From Bombus terrestris (taxonomy: Eukaryota; Arthropoda; Insecta; Hymenoptera; Apidae), in the NCBI RefSeq assembly GCF_910591885.1, contig NC_063282.1, positions 4,404,001 through 4,468,000 on the forward strand: 64,000 bases of DNA, written 5' to 3'. A program made the position numbers and the translations under genes. The notes under the pieces are model-generated. The model made no database searches, was not told the origin of the DNA, and worked only from the letters and a program-made list of their open reading frames with translations. Positions 38,863 through 52,300 of the stretch are shown here, piece by piece; position 1 is the stretch's first letter; each line of letters opens with the position of its first letter.

Positions 38863-41689
38863 TCTCTCTCTTTTTAAATTTGGTACAATTGTTCGTGGTC
38901 TCACGGGAGATCACTCAGCGAGGATACTGCTTGCGGTATCACGACAGGGGGTTTTCCTTTCGACGTTTCTTGTCCTTCTTCCTAATTTGAATCCTTAATC
39001 GTTTCACAACTACATTTTACCACTACTCTTATCACCTACGATTTATTGTCTATGGGTCAACCGCGGACCCGTTTGTTGTTGTTGTTGTTTTATTCAACAA
39101 CGGTATAAACGAAGAGAAGAAAAAACAAGAACAACGACACAAAGTTCGTCAACTGGCTTCAGAGGGAGATCGACGAGAATAAAATACTCGCAACAAGAGA
39201 GAAAAATGGGATTCTAGCCGAAACCAATTGAACGGTTCAGATGTGGCTCCCCTAGGAATAATGCAAGACGAGGAGATCGCTCTTTTAGGCAATAACCCCG
39301 TCTGCTACCGACACCGATTACCCGCCATTTTCGGGTCCGTCTTCAATGTTCTCGACGTAAATCTCAACAGAGTGTTCTCTTGCATTTGGCTGACATCGAC
39401 AGGGACCAAGATGCGTCAGGATATAGCGGTATCCTGTCGAATGGATCGAGGTTCGAAGATCTTCCTTCCACGAGAGTTCAAGTGGCAGTGGCTAGTTGTT
39501 TGAGTGGCAGGACAACGATGACGTTGACGATGAAACAGTAGCTGATGCTATCGCTTCGGACCTGCCCCCGAGTTCCTGGATTCGTGTCAGTCGCCAGGAT
39601 CAGTAAGCTTTCGCCAGCCAATTCGTGGCGTTGTCACTGCTCGTTCACCTTCGCTCATACCGCGTTGTACGCACGCCTGTCTTGAATCTCTGTCGACCAA
39701 TCTCGGATGAAGCAGCTGAGGCTCTTCGAAATCCCAGCAGTCCACCAGAGATCTCTTCGTCTTGCCCTTGTCTCTCGCGGCCGATCCAATGTTACCTCGA
39801 CCTTTTGTTCCGCAGCCAACTTCTATCGCCTCTCTTGCATTCTCGTGCCTCCCTTTTGCTGCCTCAACGTGCGATCTCAAATACATTACGGGTTATAAGA
39901 GTATTTTGGATGCCGTCGGGTGTGTCGATCGGCAGGGAAACTTCGTGGATCCTCTTCGATCAATAGAGATCTGTCTTATCGATTAGACGATCGGGTCGAT
40001 AAATGATGTATCGATCGTACGACTAACGATATTGTTCCACGATCTTCACAATCACTAAGTAAATCGATTTACAAAGCGATTCTCGATTTTCTAAGGATTT
40101 AAGTACACGAGTGTTCGATTGAAAAGTACAATTGATCACAGGGAGAAAATGTTTAGATTGAGAGTAAATGTCGATTCTAACAGATCCACAAAAGAAAAGA
40201 AAAATTATTATTCGCGATCGAGAGTACTTCGCTCTTTTATATAATGTTCGCTTCACGGTTTCGTGAATTTCGAACACCTATATATAGAATTGATTACGTC
40301 AACGTCCAAGTTCTCTTGTCGAAGGTGATCACACGTCTCCCACGAGCTCCTTCAATGATTAACACTTTTATTTTTTCACGCGCGAAAACCGATGCACTCG
40401 TTTTTAGCACTGCTCCTCACTCGTAATTATCACTCGTGATCCGGCTGTTCAAACCTGACTAATCGCCCTCGCGGCTCAAACGTACTTGAATTCTTGCTCT
40501 TTCTCACGGTTATGGCCTTTGCTTTTCTGTTCGTCGGATGATTCTTTCAGATGATCCGTTTAAACGATTCACCCTCTTCGGGACTTCTAAGTACAGAGAA
40601 CACGGTGCAATAGTTTGTACCTAGTATCTTACTCATGCTGATGATTTCAATTCGTTCGTACGCGTCGATGATCAGCTCCGCCCTGTTAGGCCTCCGTAAA
40701 TTAGGAAACAGAAAAGAAAAAATCTCTCTCCTCCAGGAAGTCACTTTGCACACGGTCGTTTCACTTGCGTTTCATGCATCTGTGGCCGTTTTCGGGTTTC
40801 TCGCTCGCGACACTCACTGCGTCTGCCTCTGTCGACATGCACCGTGTCGGTTTATAAGCGCTCACGTTCGAGGAAAAACGACACCTTTCCTTCTCGCATG
40901 CCTGTTAATTTTTTTCCTTGAAAAGCACACGATCCGTTGGAACTCTTTCAAACCGCCTCGTGCAATGTGCTCACAATGGATCTAAGATGGCGACTAGCCA
41001 GTCGTTCCTTTATAGCTGTACACCGAAACGCTTTCTTTCTCTTCCTTCCACGACCGCCTTTGTCCAATGATTCTCGCTCGGCGACAACGATTCGTTCGAC
41101 GAGTTTCGTGTTAGACCGGTTCGTACGATCACTTTGAAACACTGACAAGTACGAAACAGCTGGTACAAAGCGTTCGCCCCAATTACAACGAGATTCCAGA
41201 CGCAAGTGTATTAAGGGAATCGTTTGGCATTAGCAGAAGACCTGCGCTCTTGCCTGCTTCGATCCCGGTTCAGGGGCGTACTCTTCGCCGCCTTTTCAGG
41301 TACGCCACGTGTCTCGTTTCGTTACTCGACTCCGAAACGCCGATTCGATTACGCTCTGTCAACGTTTTATGAAATGCTGAATCTCAACTACATCGACGAA
41401 TTCGCAAACGTTCGCTAATCCACATGTGAATATTTACACGGCACGACGTATCAACAATTTCTCACGATTAAATTGAAGTGTCGAGAACTTTCTTTAATTC
41501 TATAAGTTACGATGCATTGAGGGCGCCAGTTGTTTGGTTCGATTAAAATAGAAAAGTCTTTCCAATTGCACGATTGAATGAAAATCTCCGTTTGGAGTAA
41601 CTTTATCAAAATCTGAACTTATTCTTCGACAGCTATCATGGTATAAATTCAACTTGTTATTTTGTGATTATCGACGTTCTCAAGGGCTA

Positions 41690-41960
41690 ATTGGCGAGCT
41701 TTGTGGCACCAGGTTTAGTGATGCCGTACCTGAGATATCCCCACCATTTGGTTTTGCCTCGACCTACGACGACGTTGCCGTTCGTGAGTCATTTGTTCTC
41801 ACTAAATCGCCTTCCGTGGCATGAGTACGGCCCTGTTAATTGCATGGGACTTAAAATGCATGCGCCTGTTTTCATGGCGATTCCTCTTCCACTACCCTCT
41901 AAATGATTATTGAAGGAGCGCACCTGTTTAGGTGTTATAGCGGCGAAACCCAGGCAAATC
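41690..41960. promoter_or_regulatory. Candidate conserved non-coding element or enhancer
   Basis: A compact block of balanced composition contains clustered motifs: TTAATTGCAT (homeodomain-like), ATGCAT, and the E-box CACCTG near 41921. It is flanked by AT-rich and simple-repeat DNA. No reading frame in it looks like protein. This is judged by texture only; no alignment was possible. Confidence 0.25.
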
Positions 41961-41983
41961 GAACGGTTTACCCGCTCCAGCCG

Positions 41984-42036
41984 TCTCTCTTTCTCTCTCT
42001 CTCTCTCTCGCTCTTTCTTTCTCTCTTTCTCTCTTC
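41984..42036. repeat. CT-rich microsatellite
   Basis: A run of TCTCTC with TTTC interruptions on the plus strand, about 50 bp. Similar purine-rich tracts occur near 42540-42583 and 54692-54730. Confidence 0.75.
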
Positions 42037-45000
42037 GATTCTTCATTGGAGTATTGAACGAGCCCGAAAGCCTCGTGGTCGATACTCTGTTCGAGTTAAC
42101 TTTCTGCTTTACTATGGCCAGCACGTGCCAAGCGTCTGAAACGTTCACACCTAACTCTCGTGCGGCTGGTGGGGTATTTCTTTGCCGTACCCTCTTTTAG
42201 ATAACTCCGAGTTTAACCTTTCAAGGCACATTCAGCGCGTTAGCGATTATTGGAGCTTCAACAGAAGTTTCTTTTATCCGATAAAACAGAGTCCGAAGAG
42301 AACAGGGTCAAGTCTAAAATAAGATTACTAGATTTCAAAAATATATAGCGTGTTATTTAAGGAATAACATTTCAGTGTTTTGATGATATAAGTAATGGAG
42401 ATACGTATATCGTTGAGCTTGTTACGTTTCATTCGTTTGAATGAAAACAGATGCTAATAATATGATACTACGCATTGACTACAGGTCAGATCGTCGTTAC
42501 ATGCAATCATCAATGACTGAGATGTCGTTAAAGACCATAGAGAGAAAGAAAAGGGGGGAGAAAGAGAAAGAGAGAAAGAGAATATAAATATGTGACTATT
42601 CGGTCTGAAGATATCTGAATTAAATATCCTAACAATGAGGAAAGACACCTGAAGTTGTTTTGTAACTCATCGTTGCGACGGTTTTTCCTGGAATTGTTAG
42701 CTCCGTCTTATTCGAATTTCTTTTATCGTACAGGACGTATCGTACATATCGTATTTGCGTACAGGAATCATTGAATGTCGTAATTACACCAAGCGATAAC
42801 GAAACTTATGTAAGGTGTATATTGTAAACTGTGTGAATGGTGACATGCGATTTTCCGGTACTGCAGATGCGATGCTTTGTACTCGTATAATTTCGCGCCG
42901 TTAGCTTTTCTTGACGAGGGAATCGCACGATTTCCGGTTAATCGATACGTGTTTCTAGTTTATCTCGTTTATCGTAGTTTCGATTATTCGATCACGTTCC
43001 ACGTGTACACTTGGCGATTTTATTGATCAAATAAAGCGGTGTATAGCTACCTATGTTACAAATTAGTCTATCCGGTAATCGGTCACGTTTCATCTGCAAA
43101 CGTCTGAAATTTGATACACAGTATGATAAAGGTTAGATAACATTTATTGTTAGAGTAATCGTGGCTTATCGATAACAGGCTTCTACTTTCCGATGTTTAG
43201 ATGCGAGGAAGATCGTTCATATTAATTCAATGAGCACATTCGATTCGCTACGTCGTTATGTAAGATCAGTAGGTTTTCGTGAACGTCTGTAAATATCGAT
43301 AGTCTTAAACTGGCAGCTTTTGTGGAGACATGAAAGTGGACGTTATCTTTTGCTTGTTCAGTGTCACACAACTGGTGCTTTAATAAGCGTAACTTGAGCG
43401 ATAGGTCGAGGCTACTGACAGAAATTAAAATCAAAGATATTACGTTTCTTCCTTTGTAATCTATCGAAATCTTGAAAGTTCCTTATTTGATGTTGTTTTT
43501 TCTACGAAAATTATCTTATCAGACATTATTGAGGCGTTTATCGAACCAATTATTTTTTCCATCGTTCAAACGAGGAAATTCTATTTATATCAATTGGATC
43601 ATCGAGATGACACACGCTGAATCGAGGACATGTTATCGCAGAGAGACAGTTTCTTGTTTCTTATCCAGTTCTTGTCATTGATAAAGCTCGAGATCTCGAC
43701 GATAAATCGTCACGTGCATTCTTTTCTCTGCTCCGATTCCCGAATTTAAATACGCGTCACGGAAGGCAGACGTGTGTCGACCTCCGTGCTATTTTCGAAC
43801 GAGTCGTGTCGTCGACCGATTCGATGAAAATCGTCTCATATTCTACTTACTTGCTCGTCTTTTCGACTTGCTCCCTACATTTAGAAGCATGCGCGGTGAA
43901 CGTCATGGCCGTTTGAACTTTTCGCGTCTATAATAATCCAGTGACTCGACCCTGATTTTGTTGTCGACTGAAATTTCGACGGAGTCATCCGCGTTTCCGA
44001 CGCGCGAATTATTAACTGAGTTATTTACAACGCGTGATCTGTCCGGAAACACGCATTTCTCGTGGAACATCATCTTCAAGAATGTGCAATTGACAATTAT
44101 AGTTTTGCCTCGAGCTTCTCACGCACACAGATTCTCGCTAACAGTCGTTTGAAGAAATACTGACGAGTACATCTGCTCATATGGAAAATTATTTATTACC
44201 ATTTCTGCATCTAAGTATTTTCGTACTTTAGAAATCAACAATACAATCGTAACGTAACGAGATTTCAGAATGGAGCGAGATAAAGTTGCTTTTTGCTCGT
44301 ATCTGTTTCACAAAATCGGCTTGTATTTCTTTTTAATGATAGACACGAAGGAAAAATACTTGATTTGTGAATGATGTCTGATTGCAGCGCTTAACCTTCG
44401 GGGTTATCACGAAGCGGAGCTTCATGTGGTCTATACATCTGTAAAATTGAACGAGAGAGCCTGATCAACACGGAAATACAGTCGATTTCGTGGATAAATG
44501 CGAGAATATGTCTCTGTGTGAATTGTTTTCGTGATTGATAAGGAAAATAATCTCCAAAGTATGAAATTGATATTTGCAATTACCTGATTCTATTTAGATA
44601 TTTTCCGATAAGGAACCTGCTATTTAGATCAGATTAACCCAAACACGCTTTGTCGTTTTGATAAACCGATATTCTGAAATGGAGTTGCACGTGCGTAGGC
44701 AGCTACGTGTTATCGCAGAAATTTATTGCACGTCATAATTGTTCTCCCATAAGGAAATCTTGCTTAATTTCAACGTGGTTTCACAAAACCGTTTCTTTAC
44801 AATAGATACAGGTGGTGCGCGTCAGACGAGAAATAGTATAGATACATAATACGAAACACTGATAATTTGATCAATAGAGTTGATGAACTGATACCACTGA
44901 TAAATTGACTCGAATGTAACAGCAAAATTTCTCATCAAAGAGGTAAGAACTTTTGTATGATTGAAAGCAAAATACAGGAATCGGGAAATTGTTCGATGCA

Positions 45001-48000
45001 AGTTTAGCGTCAAAGAATTTAGAATTCTAACTGTACTTTAGTCGCCAATTGATAAGGCTCGTTTCTTTCGCGTTGCCATATTACGTTAAGGCTTTTTAGT
45101 AGATCAATTTTTTAAAATCATTATGTTAGAACGCATAGGCTGAGGACGCGGCATCGCGACAGCCCGATAACTTCGTTCGTTAAATGTGTCACCTCTTAAT
45201 TGACGAATCGTTTTGAATGGACGGGGTCATTTGTGAGAACATTAGAGTAGCTTGTGTCTGATACTTATATATATACGTACTTCGAATTCGAAACGTTTCT
45301 AGCCACGTGCGATACGCTTCGGTGAAAATAGACTCAAGGAGAAATTATAGTAATTGATGCTCGTCATTTTCCTTTCCTTTTTACTATCTCTTTCGAAACT
45401 AACCCTCGAGCAGAAGTTACCATGATTTATCGACCACGGAATCTCCTTCGAGCGATAATCGGCAGCTATTACAAAATATTTCTTCTAATTACTCTTTTCC
45501 TAAATTTCGTGAATCGATATCGGCTGATATATTGATATCGGCTTTACTTGGATAAAATAAAAGGACATTTAAAGTACAACGAAATTAATTAATTGATCAT
45601 GGGTAATGTCGATAATGATCTTAATCGCGATATTGACAAAATTCTTCTTGATAATCATCGCCTTTAAAATAGATCGGTTGCAACGATAGAACTATGGTTA
45701 TTAGGTATTTCGACACTATGTTATTTTTATAAACCCAATGTCCAATCCAATTCGTCACAAAACGAATTATCTATCGCATTTACTGTCGCTACACTTGTAA
45801 ATCATAATTTCCATATGAGATTCGAAAACTGTACCTATGCATGCAGTTTTTGCCAGGCAGGCTGATCTCGATCAAAGTTTCGGATCTTCTCGATTTTATA
45901 TCGGTATAGATTCAACATATTACAAACGTCGATCGAGCATTGCCTTAACATTGAGCAACCGGAGACCGGTCGAGGACTGACGCAGAGGAAAGTTTCGCTG
46001 TTACTTTTATACGTAGAACCGGCTATACATAAACAGAACGTTCGTATGTGTTAATATAACCAGCACGACACATTAATCACTCAGCTTGGTAAACGTGTAG
46101 CCACCGTGATTCCAATTTTATCCAGATTTCAGTTTTCTTGGATTTGTGACGCTTGAAAATTTTAACAACAGCTCTTACACTTAAACCATTCAAAGCCAGT
46201 ATTTCTACGTGTTTCTTAAAACTCGACATTTCTTAAAGCTCGACATTTAAGGACCTTCAAATTCTTAAGACCCCATAAATCTTCCTAAATCTACAATTTC
46301 TAGTTTGTCAAGGACTGTACAAACTGTTCACCCAAGACCATCACCAAGCAACGTATTCGTTGAAATAACAAAAGCCTACCGTTCATGGCGCTTATCCTCA
46401 GCTCGGAGGAGGCTGGTTCGAAATTGATGTTCTCCACTTTTGTATCGTGACGACGACGTTGGTGATGGTGGTTGGACAGGTGGGCATTTAGAAGTAATCG
46501 AACACCAAGGGAACGCCGGGCATCGCGTGTCACCGGGAGCTGTGATCGTCGTTTTTGTTTCCCGAGAGATCAGCAACGAGGCAACATAATTTCGGTGGCA
46601 CGCGCAGCTGCGCCGTCAAGAGAAACGCTACGCGACCGCGCAGAAAAGCAGCAGGGACGCGCAACGGAGCGCCGAGCAACACTGTCGTTGCGTCGCTCCT
46701 CTCGCGAGTTCTTCGCCCCGTTACCGAGCTATACGTAATCGCTTTCATGTACCGGCGATCCATGCGAATCTACGCCGCTGATTGGTTGAGACCAATTTCT
46801 TATCAGCGAACATTGTTCCGTTGGAACCGATGTTTCAAAACGGATCCAGATCTTGTCCCTGTCGATCTACCGATTTCGAGTAAATGCAGATAGTTAACAC
46901 GCCTCGAGCAATTACATACCTTCTGTTAGACACAATTACACGCCTGACCGTGGAGTTAATCTTGCGCAGTTAATGGCTTTTCCGTAGATTCAAAATTATC
47001 GACCAAATTCATCGAATAGTTTTAGCCCATTAGGGACTTCGTCTAACCAAGTCTCGGCGATTTCTCGCGGTTTATCTCTGACAATTCAGAGTCCGTCGCT
47101 CTCCTGACGCAAGATGTTTATCGCGAACTCTTAAAAAAATTGCGTTACTCAGATTATGTGAAGTATTTGATTTTAAATGGTAGAAGAAAAGTGAACGGTT
47201 TTCCCGTACTCACGAAGAAAATTGATGAGCGTGTTTGTTTTTGTTCGAGGAGAAAGTGTCGACGTAGGCAAGGCGTTGCTCGAGATTTCGTTCTTCTTTA
47301 TTGGTTTCTTTTCTAGTGGTTCTGAACGCGGTCTTAATTGCTTTATTTGCATTCTTTCTTGCGCACCTATGGCACGACCTGCCAAGTCGGGCCTCGTACG
47401 AGTTTCCTTTTTCTTGCTCATTCGTTTTATTTTCATTCACGACCGTTCTTCTTTTAGTTTCGCACGAATTTTATTTGTTGTTTTATTTCTTCGAAAATTG
47501 GAGAATCGATTCGTCGGGAAAATGATCGGGGAAGTACCAGGAAAATGTTGTACGGACTTCGTTTATTCTCTGCGAGACAATGGATATAATGTATACTTTT
47601 AAAGCAATCAACAAGATATAACGCCTTTGGACGTCTACAATGGTTGCCAGTTGTGCTAATTACGAGCTAAAAATTCCGAACGTACGTATATTCCATCATT
47701 AGGCGCGCTAGTATATTAAATAGTTAATTAATATAATAATAATTAAAATATATATTAGAATTTCTCTCTCCCCTTTTTCTTCGTTTCCGTATTGTCAACT
47801 TTTGCTCAACAACGTTTCCTAAATACGATTAAACCCTGACGAGATTTCTCACATCGAACCCAAGTTTCCAAGCTAGCATCTCAAGAGTAACAATTTAAAA
47901 GATATCCATCTTTTGCTTACTAAAAAGTACATGTAAAAAAGAAGGAAATAAGAACGTAGAATTTTCCTATTTACAGATATATCGTTCGCGAGATAAGTCG

Positions 48001-48190
48001 AATCTCTAGTTTCTAGATCGAATCGAACAATTTACTACGGACTGGACTAGGTCACGAATGAATCTCAACAAATATAGAGAAGATATGATCTCATTCGCTA
48101 ATACCAAACATATTTCTATCAACTTTGTTTGATCGAAGTTTCAAACTCGACCAAACACGAGTTTCCATCACGAGAAATACATCCTAAATC

Positions 48191-49322
48191 TCAGAAATCT
48201 TTCTTCTTATCCTTATCCACTAATACGTTGTCGTGGTAGCTGATTTCCTGACCGGGAACAGCTGGGTGAAGATAGTGCGGTTCCACGTCGATCTTCTCTT
48301 TCACGTCGGGATCTAAAACCATCGAATGATGAGGTCCTCGATGAAGCACCGTCGTCGAGTGATGCTGTTGCTGTTGTTGCTGCTGCTGCTTTCCAGTCGA
48401 TTGATGCTGATGTTGATGTAGATGCTGATGAGTGTGCTGCTTCTCCTCCTCTTGGCCGTACTTGTCCAACAACTCCCTTAGTTTGTCGAAGTCGATGTCC
48501 TCGTCGATTTTCGAGAACAGCTCCTTGGCCCCAGATTGCTCCAACTTCTCGGAGTCCTTGAGCTGCTTGAAGAGCTGCAAGAATCTCTCGTTAGCCTGAA
48601 CACCATCTCTGGTGGTATTTTTGGAGGAGTTCAAGTTTGGGTTTTCCAAGAGATCCGGTTTTTCGTGAACGACGTTCACATTCTTATCCAAGTTCTCCAC
48701 GGTTAATTGTTGAAGCAGAGTATTGTAATCTGGCTTGATCCTAGACGTTTCCATACAGGAGCTGCAGGAACAATTGGTGATAATTTGCACTTTCTTCTGC
48801 ATGGTGATCGGATTGTTCGTCTCGTCCTTGCAGTCCAGCGTAACCTAAACGATCAAATAAACTAGTCAATTTTAATGAAACACCTTCGCAATTCATACAG
48901 TCGATCGATGTACGTGGCTTCCGAACAGCTGATATATTTATTCGCCTACCGTGTGCCAAACGCTGTCCAAAGGTTGACAAGAGTCACAGTAAGGCCTGAT
49001 TAGGTCACCAGGAGCGGAAGGTTCGCTGTGTGGCACCATATACGAGAAACAAGCTCCCACGCAAACGTTGTTATCCAATTCCTGTGAGGAGCATTGCGGC
49101 CACGTGACGACTTGCTTTATGGGAGTCGTCTTGCACCAGCTGTGCTTGTCAGGGTACAGTACGATGTTGTGAACCTTAAATAACCAGTAACGTCACTCTA
49201 CGGAATAAATCAAAGGGAAATCGAGTGAAAGATCGATAAACCTTGTGCTCGCGATGGGCGTGTAGGGTGGCCGCCTGGAGGAACAGCGCGATCACCACTG
49301 TCAGATGACACGTCGGTCGCAT
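48191..49322 (-). CDS. Secreted DAN-domain BMP antagonist (NBL1-like)
   Basis: Three phase-0 exons, 49322-49242, 49174-48950 and 48844-48191, give 319 aa. The first exon encodes a signal peptide of about 22 residues. Exons 2 and 3 hold a cystine-knot DAN domain: KHSWCKTTPI near the start, CVGACFSYMVP, YCDSCQPLDSVWHTVTLDC across the junction, and a closing CSCSSC. This order and spacing match NBL1/DAN (neuroblastoma suppressor of tumorigenicity 1), which binds and blocks BMP ligands outside the cell. The last 200 residues are unlike vertebrate NBL1: acidic and helical, then a His/Gln-rich stretch with a run of nine Q. The acidic-to-HQ tail may be insect-specific. I infer a role in limiting Dpp/Gbb-type signalling; the ligand is not shown by sequence. 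Confidence 0.9.
48350..48440 (-). repeat. CAG/CAH coding repeat (Gln/His tract)
   Basis: Mixed CAG/CAA/CAT/CAC codons in the last exon of the DAN-domain gene encode HQHLHQHQHQ, then a run of nine Gln. Coding microsatellites of this kind vary in length between individuals. A metal-binding role for the histidines is possible but unproved. Confidence 0.8.
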
Positions 49323-52300
49323 GATCCCTGAAACAACAGAAGGAGAGAGAGAGGGTATCCGAATCTTTCCGATTGGACGGTCGTTGCCAATAAATTAGTC
49401 GCCAGGTAAAGAGCAGTCAAATTTCTAAGTATGCCCAAACTTTCTCCGTTCTGATTTGTCGCGTCAAACACAATCGAGTATGGATAGCCGAAGAGACGAA
49501 GGAATTTCGCGATTGCAATTCGAGGCGCGGCGTGTATCGTGTGCACGTGTGCACAACGCGTATTCGTTGGTCCCCACCCCGAATGAATGAAAGTCCGTGG
49601 CTCTCTTTCTCTCGTGGTGTGCCTCTCCCGAGGTCTCAGGTTCGACGACCGTCTGAAATTACGTCACCGGGATTTGTCGTGGTGCCGCTTCTCCTTTCTT
49701 CCTTTTTCTTCATTTTCGCGTCGCGTGAATTTTGTTTAAAACAAGCTACACGCGGGGAGCATCGTAAACGCAGGGAGAGCTACCGAGCGGTTTTTTAGGA
49801 GGAGGAACAGGGGTGTTATAGTGAAAAGAAAAAGAGCGGGAAAGAAGCCACGTCGGAACATCGCGGCAGCGAGTTCATTCATAAATCGTTAAGGCCGATT
49901 CCTTGATTCCAGTCGAGAGCGGGATGTTCGAGTTTTAAGTCACCGAGATCTTAAGATAACGGAATTCCCCGTGGCCTGACGGGATCGAGAGAAAAACGAG
50001 ATTTTCTCGTGGATATCTTGACCATAAATAGCGGTGGATTTAAGCTACGAGGTTTGAATACGGGATATGCTCCTTCCGGCGGTATAAGACATTTTTTGAG
50101 GTCAGATCGTAGAGGGTAAAAGTTTCTTGTTGTTTGTCAAAATTTGAGAGAGGAATCGTCGTTGGCTCGATCAAAATTTCAATTTTCACGAATAGAGTAA
50201 GCAAAGACACGAAAGAAAAGACAAAGGGCTGGGTAGATTTAAAATCTTTACCAGGAAGCAATCAGTGGCGAAGGAAGCGGAGTCTCAATTATCGTGACCA
50301 GTCGAGCTTGCACGAGCTTGTTTTATTTCCACGGAGCAATCGGTAATGAAGCAATAATTCCGCAGCAGCGTGGTAAAAGGAACGGAGGAGCATTACGTAT
50401 ATATGTTGACCGACTGGATCGATGGCGACCGAGAAAAAAAGCGTCAATCTCATCGTACGATCTTTCTTGATCTTTCGGAGATCACCACGGGAACAAGTGG
50501 CACGAACGACAAGGTAAAAGGATGTGCAGGCCCAATTACGAGAGATCGGCCCCTTTTTTGGCCCTCGAAAAATCTCGGATCCGTTTCATCGCGGAGCATC
50601 AGGGAACCCACCACCGTGCATCCTCCGTCCTTCAGGAATTTACTTTGTCGTTGGACTCGCGAGTTGAATTCCTGACAACAGAAAGAATCTCGTCCCTCTA
50701 CGAACAATTGGTCGCCGGTATTTCCAGGAGAGGATCAACTTTTCGTTCCCCTCCGTTGCATTTCAATACCGATCTTTCGACCCTTTCTTATTCTTCCGCA
50801 GGCTTCCTCCTTATCCAGCGTTTCATTCGACGAGCCTCTTTTTTCCATCGTTCCTTTCTTAGGTCGAATCCACTATTTCTGCTTCTACTTGGAAGAACCG
50901 CGCCGGCATCGCAGGGTTCGACTTATCAAGCCCGATCGAATAGTCGAAAATAAAATTTGAAAGGTTATCGGTGATCCTCTTGCAACGTAACACCTGCTGC
51001 AAATTGGCTTAAAGATACGATAGTCGAAAAATTAGAGCTCTCAGCTGATTCTTGTTGAATCACCCTGTACGTGGCCACGAGGGGAGGTGTGCGACTACAA
51101 GGTTCGGCCGCCCATCTCATTTCCACAAGCGGTGATTTGAATGACCGAGTAGGATACAACAGGGACGTACTTACTTAATCCGGACGAGTCCGACGGCTTA
51201 CAACAAGCACCACTTCGTTCTATCTAAACAATTATCTTTACATATTAAATCTTCGTGCTTCTATCAGACAGACCGCGTTAAATGTCATCTACCTTTGATT
51301 TATCGCTTAAGACACGCGGTCAATGGCAAATATTTTTCTTTCAATTATTTTCATCGAACTTATAGCTCAAATTGCTAGAACTTAAGAAGAGACGAGTCAA
51401 GTACGAAGTATGGGCTAGCACGATCGACGTGAAAAATAACGAGGCGTTGGAGGAAGAGGATCGAGATAAATACGGCCCTGGCCGGGTCGCAGCCAGAAGT
51501 CCAAAGCTCTTTGTTGCTGCGCCACCTTCTCTTCTCGCCTCTAGGTCCGTGTCGGTGGCATGGAGGACCTCCGGTCCACCTCCTTCTCCACCTTCCTCCC
51601 AGTCCCGTTCCTTCGATTTGCTCGTGTCGTCGAGAAACGAGGGACGAAGACAGGCTGGCCAGAGGCGAGGCAGAGCGAGCGAAAGAGTCGACAGAAAGAG
51701 ACGGTAGAGGGTCCTGCGCCCAGCCGCGAGATTAATTTGATTTTCAACCAAATTTGACGCGCCCCCGAGCCTAGGCGGCCAAGCACAAAGGGTGCCGCGA
51801 TCTGTGCACGCTACAGACGAGATCTGTTGGTTCGGTCGGCGTTGGCCTCTTCCCGCGGGACCTTTTAAAAAGCACAAGGATTAAATCCGTTCGACTCGAG
51901 CTTAACACCTACGAGAACGAGCGGCCCGCGAACGTGACGTGCCGCACTTCCAGGAAGCTTCTAATAGGAATTCATATTTCATTCGGACTTTCCCTTGGCG
52001 AGAGAAGAATTATGTTTGGTAAACCTGAACGACGACTTGGGGCGGGCCGAGCGGAGAACGCGTGGAGAATCGGCGTTAAACACTCCGTAGGATTTTATTG
52101 TTCGGCTCAAGCCGTTCTTCGTCGGATTATTCTTCGAATAACAAACTATTTGTCGTTATCAAGAAAAATGCGAATGCGAATGGAGAATAGACAAGGATGA
52201 GAAGTAAAGCGTAATCGAACCAAAGTTTGTACGGCCCTGATGCCCGAGGCACGCAAGATACTTTCATGATCTCTTTGCCGATGTGCCACAGTACTTAGGC

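Larger units (their letters stand above)
38863..48190. other. Long intergenic stretch upstream of the P5B ATPase
   Basis: The part at 39200-41400 is richer in GC and CpG, as expected near promoters in bee genomes. It has open frames on both strands without domains. Pyrimidine or purine simple repeats lie at 41984-42036 and 42540-42583. The block at 41690-41960 looks like conserved non-coding DNA and is listed separately. The 47222-47602 frame is hydrophobic but unlike any family and has no splice context. I support no gene here. Confidence 0.45.

Noticed and set aside
47222..47602. 126-residue hydrophobic plus-strand frame
   Set aside because: Phe/Leu/Ser richness comes from pyrimidine-rich DNA; no family match and overlapping minus frames of similar length.
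51341..51877. 178-residue minus frame
   Set aside because: Lies in GC-rich DNA with comparable frames on the plus strand; Arg/Ser-rich with no domain.
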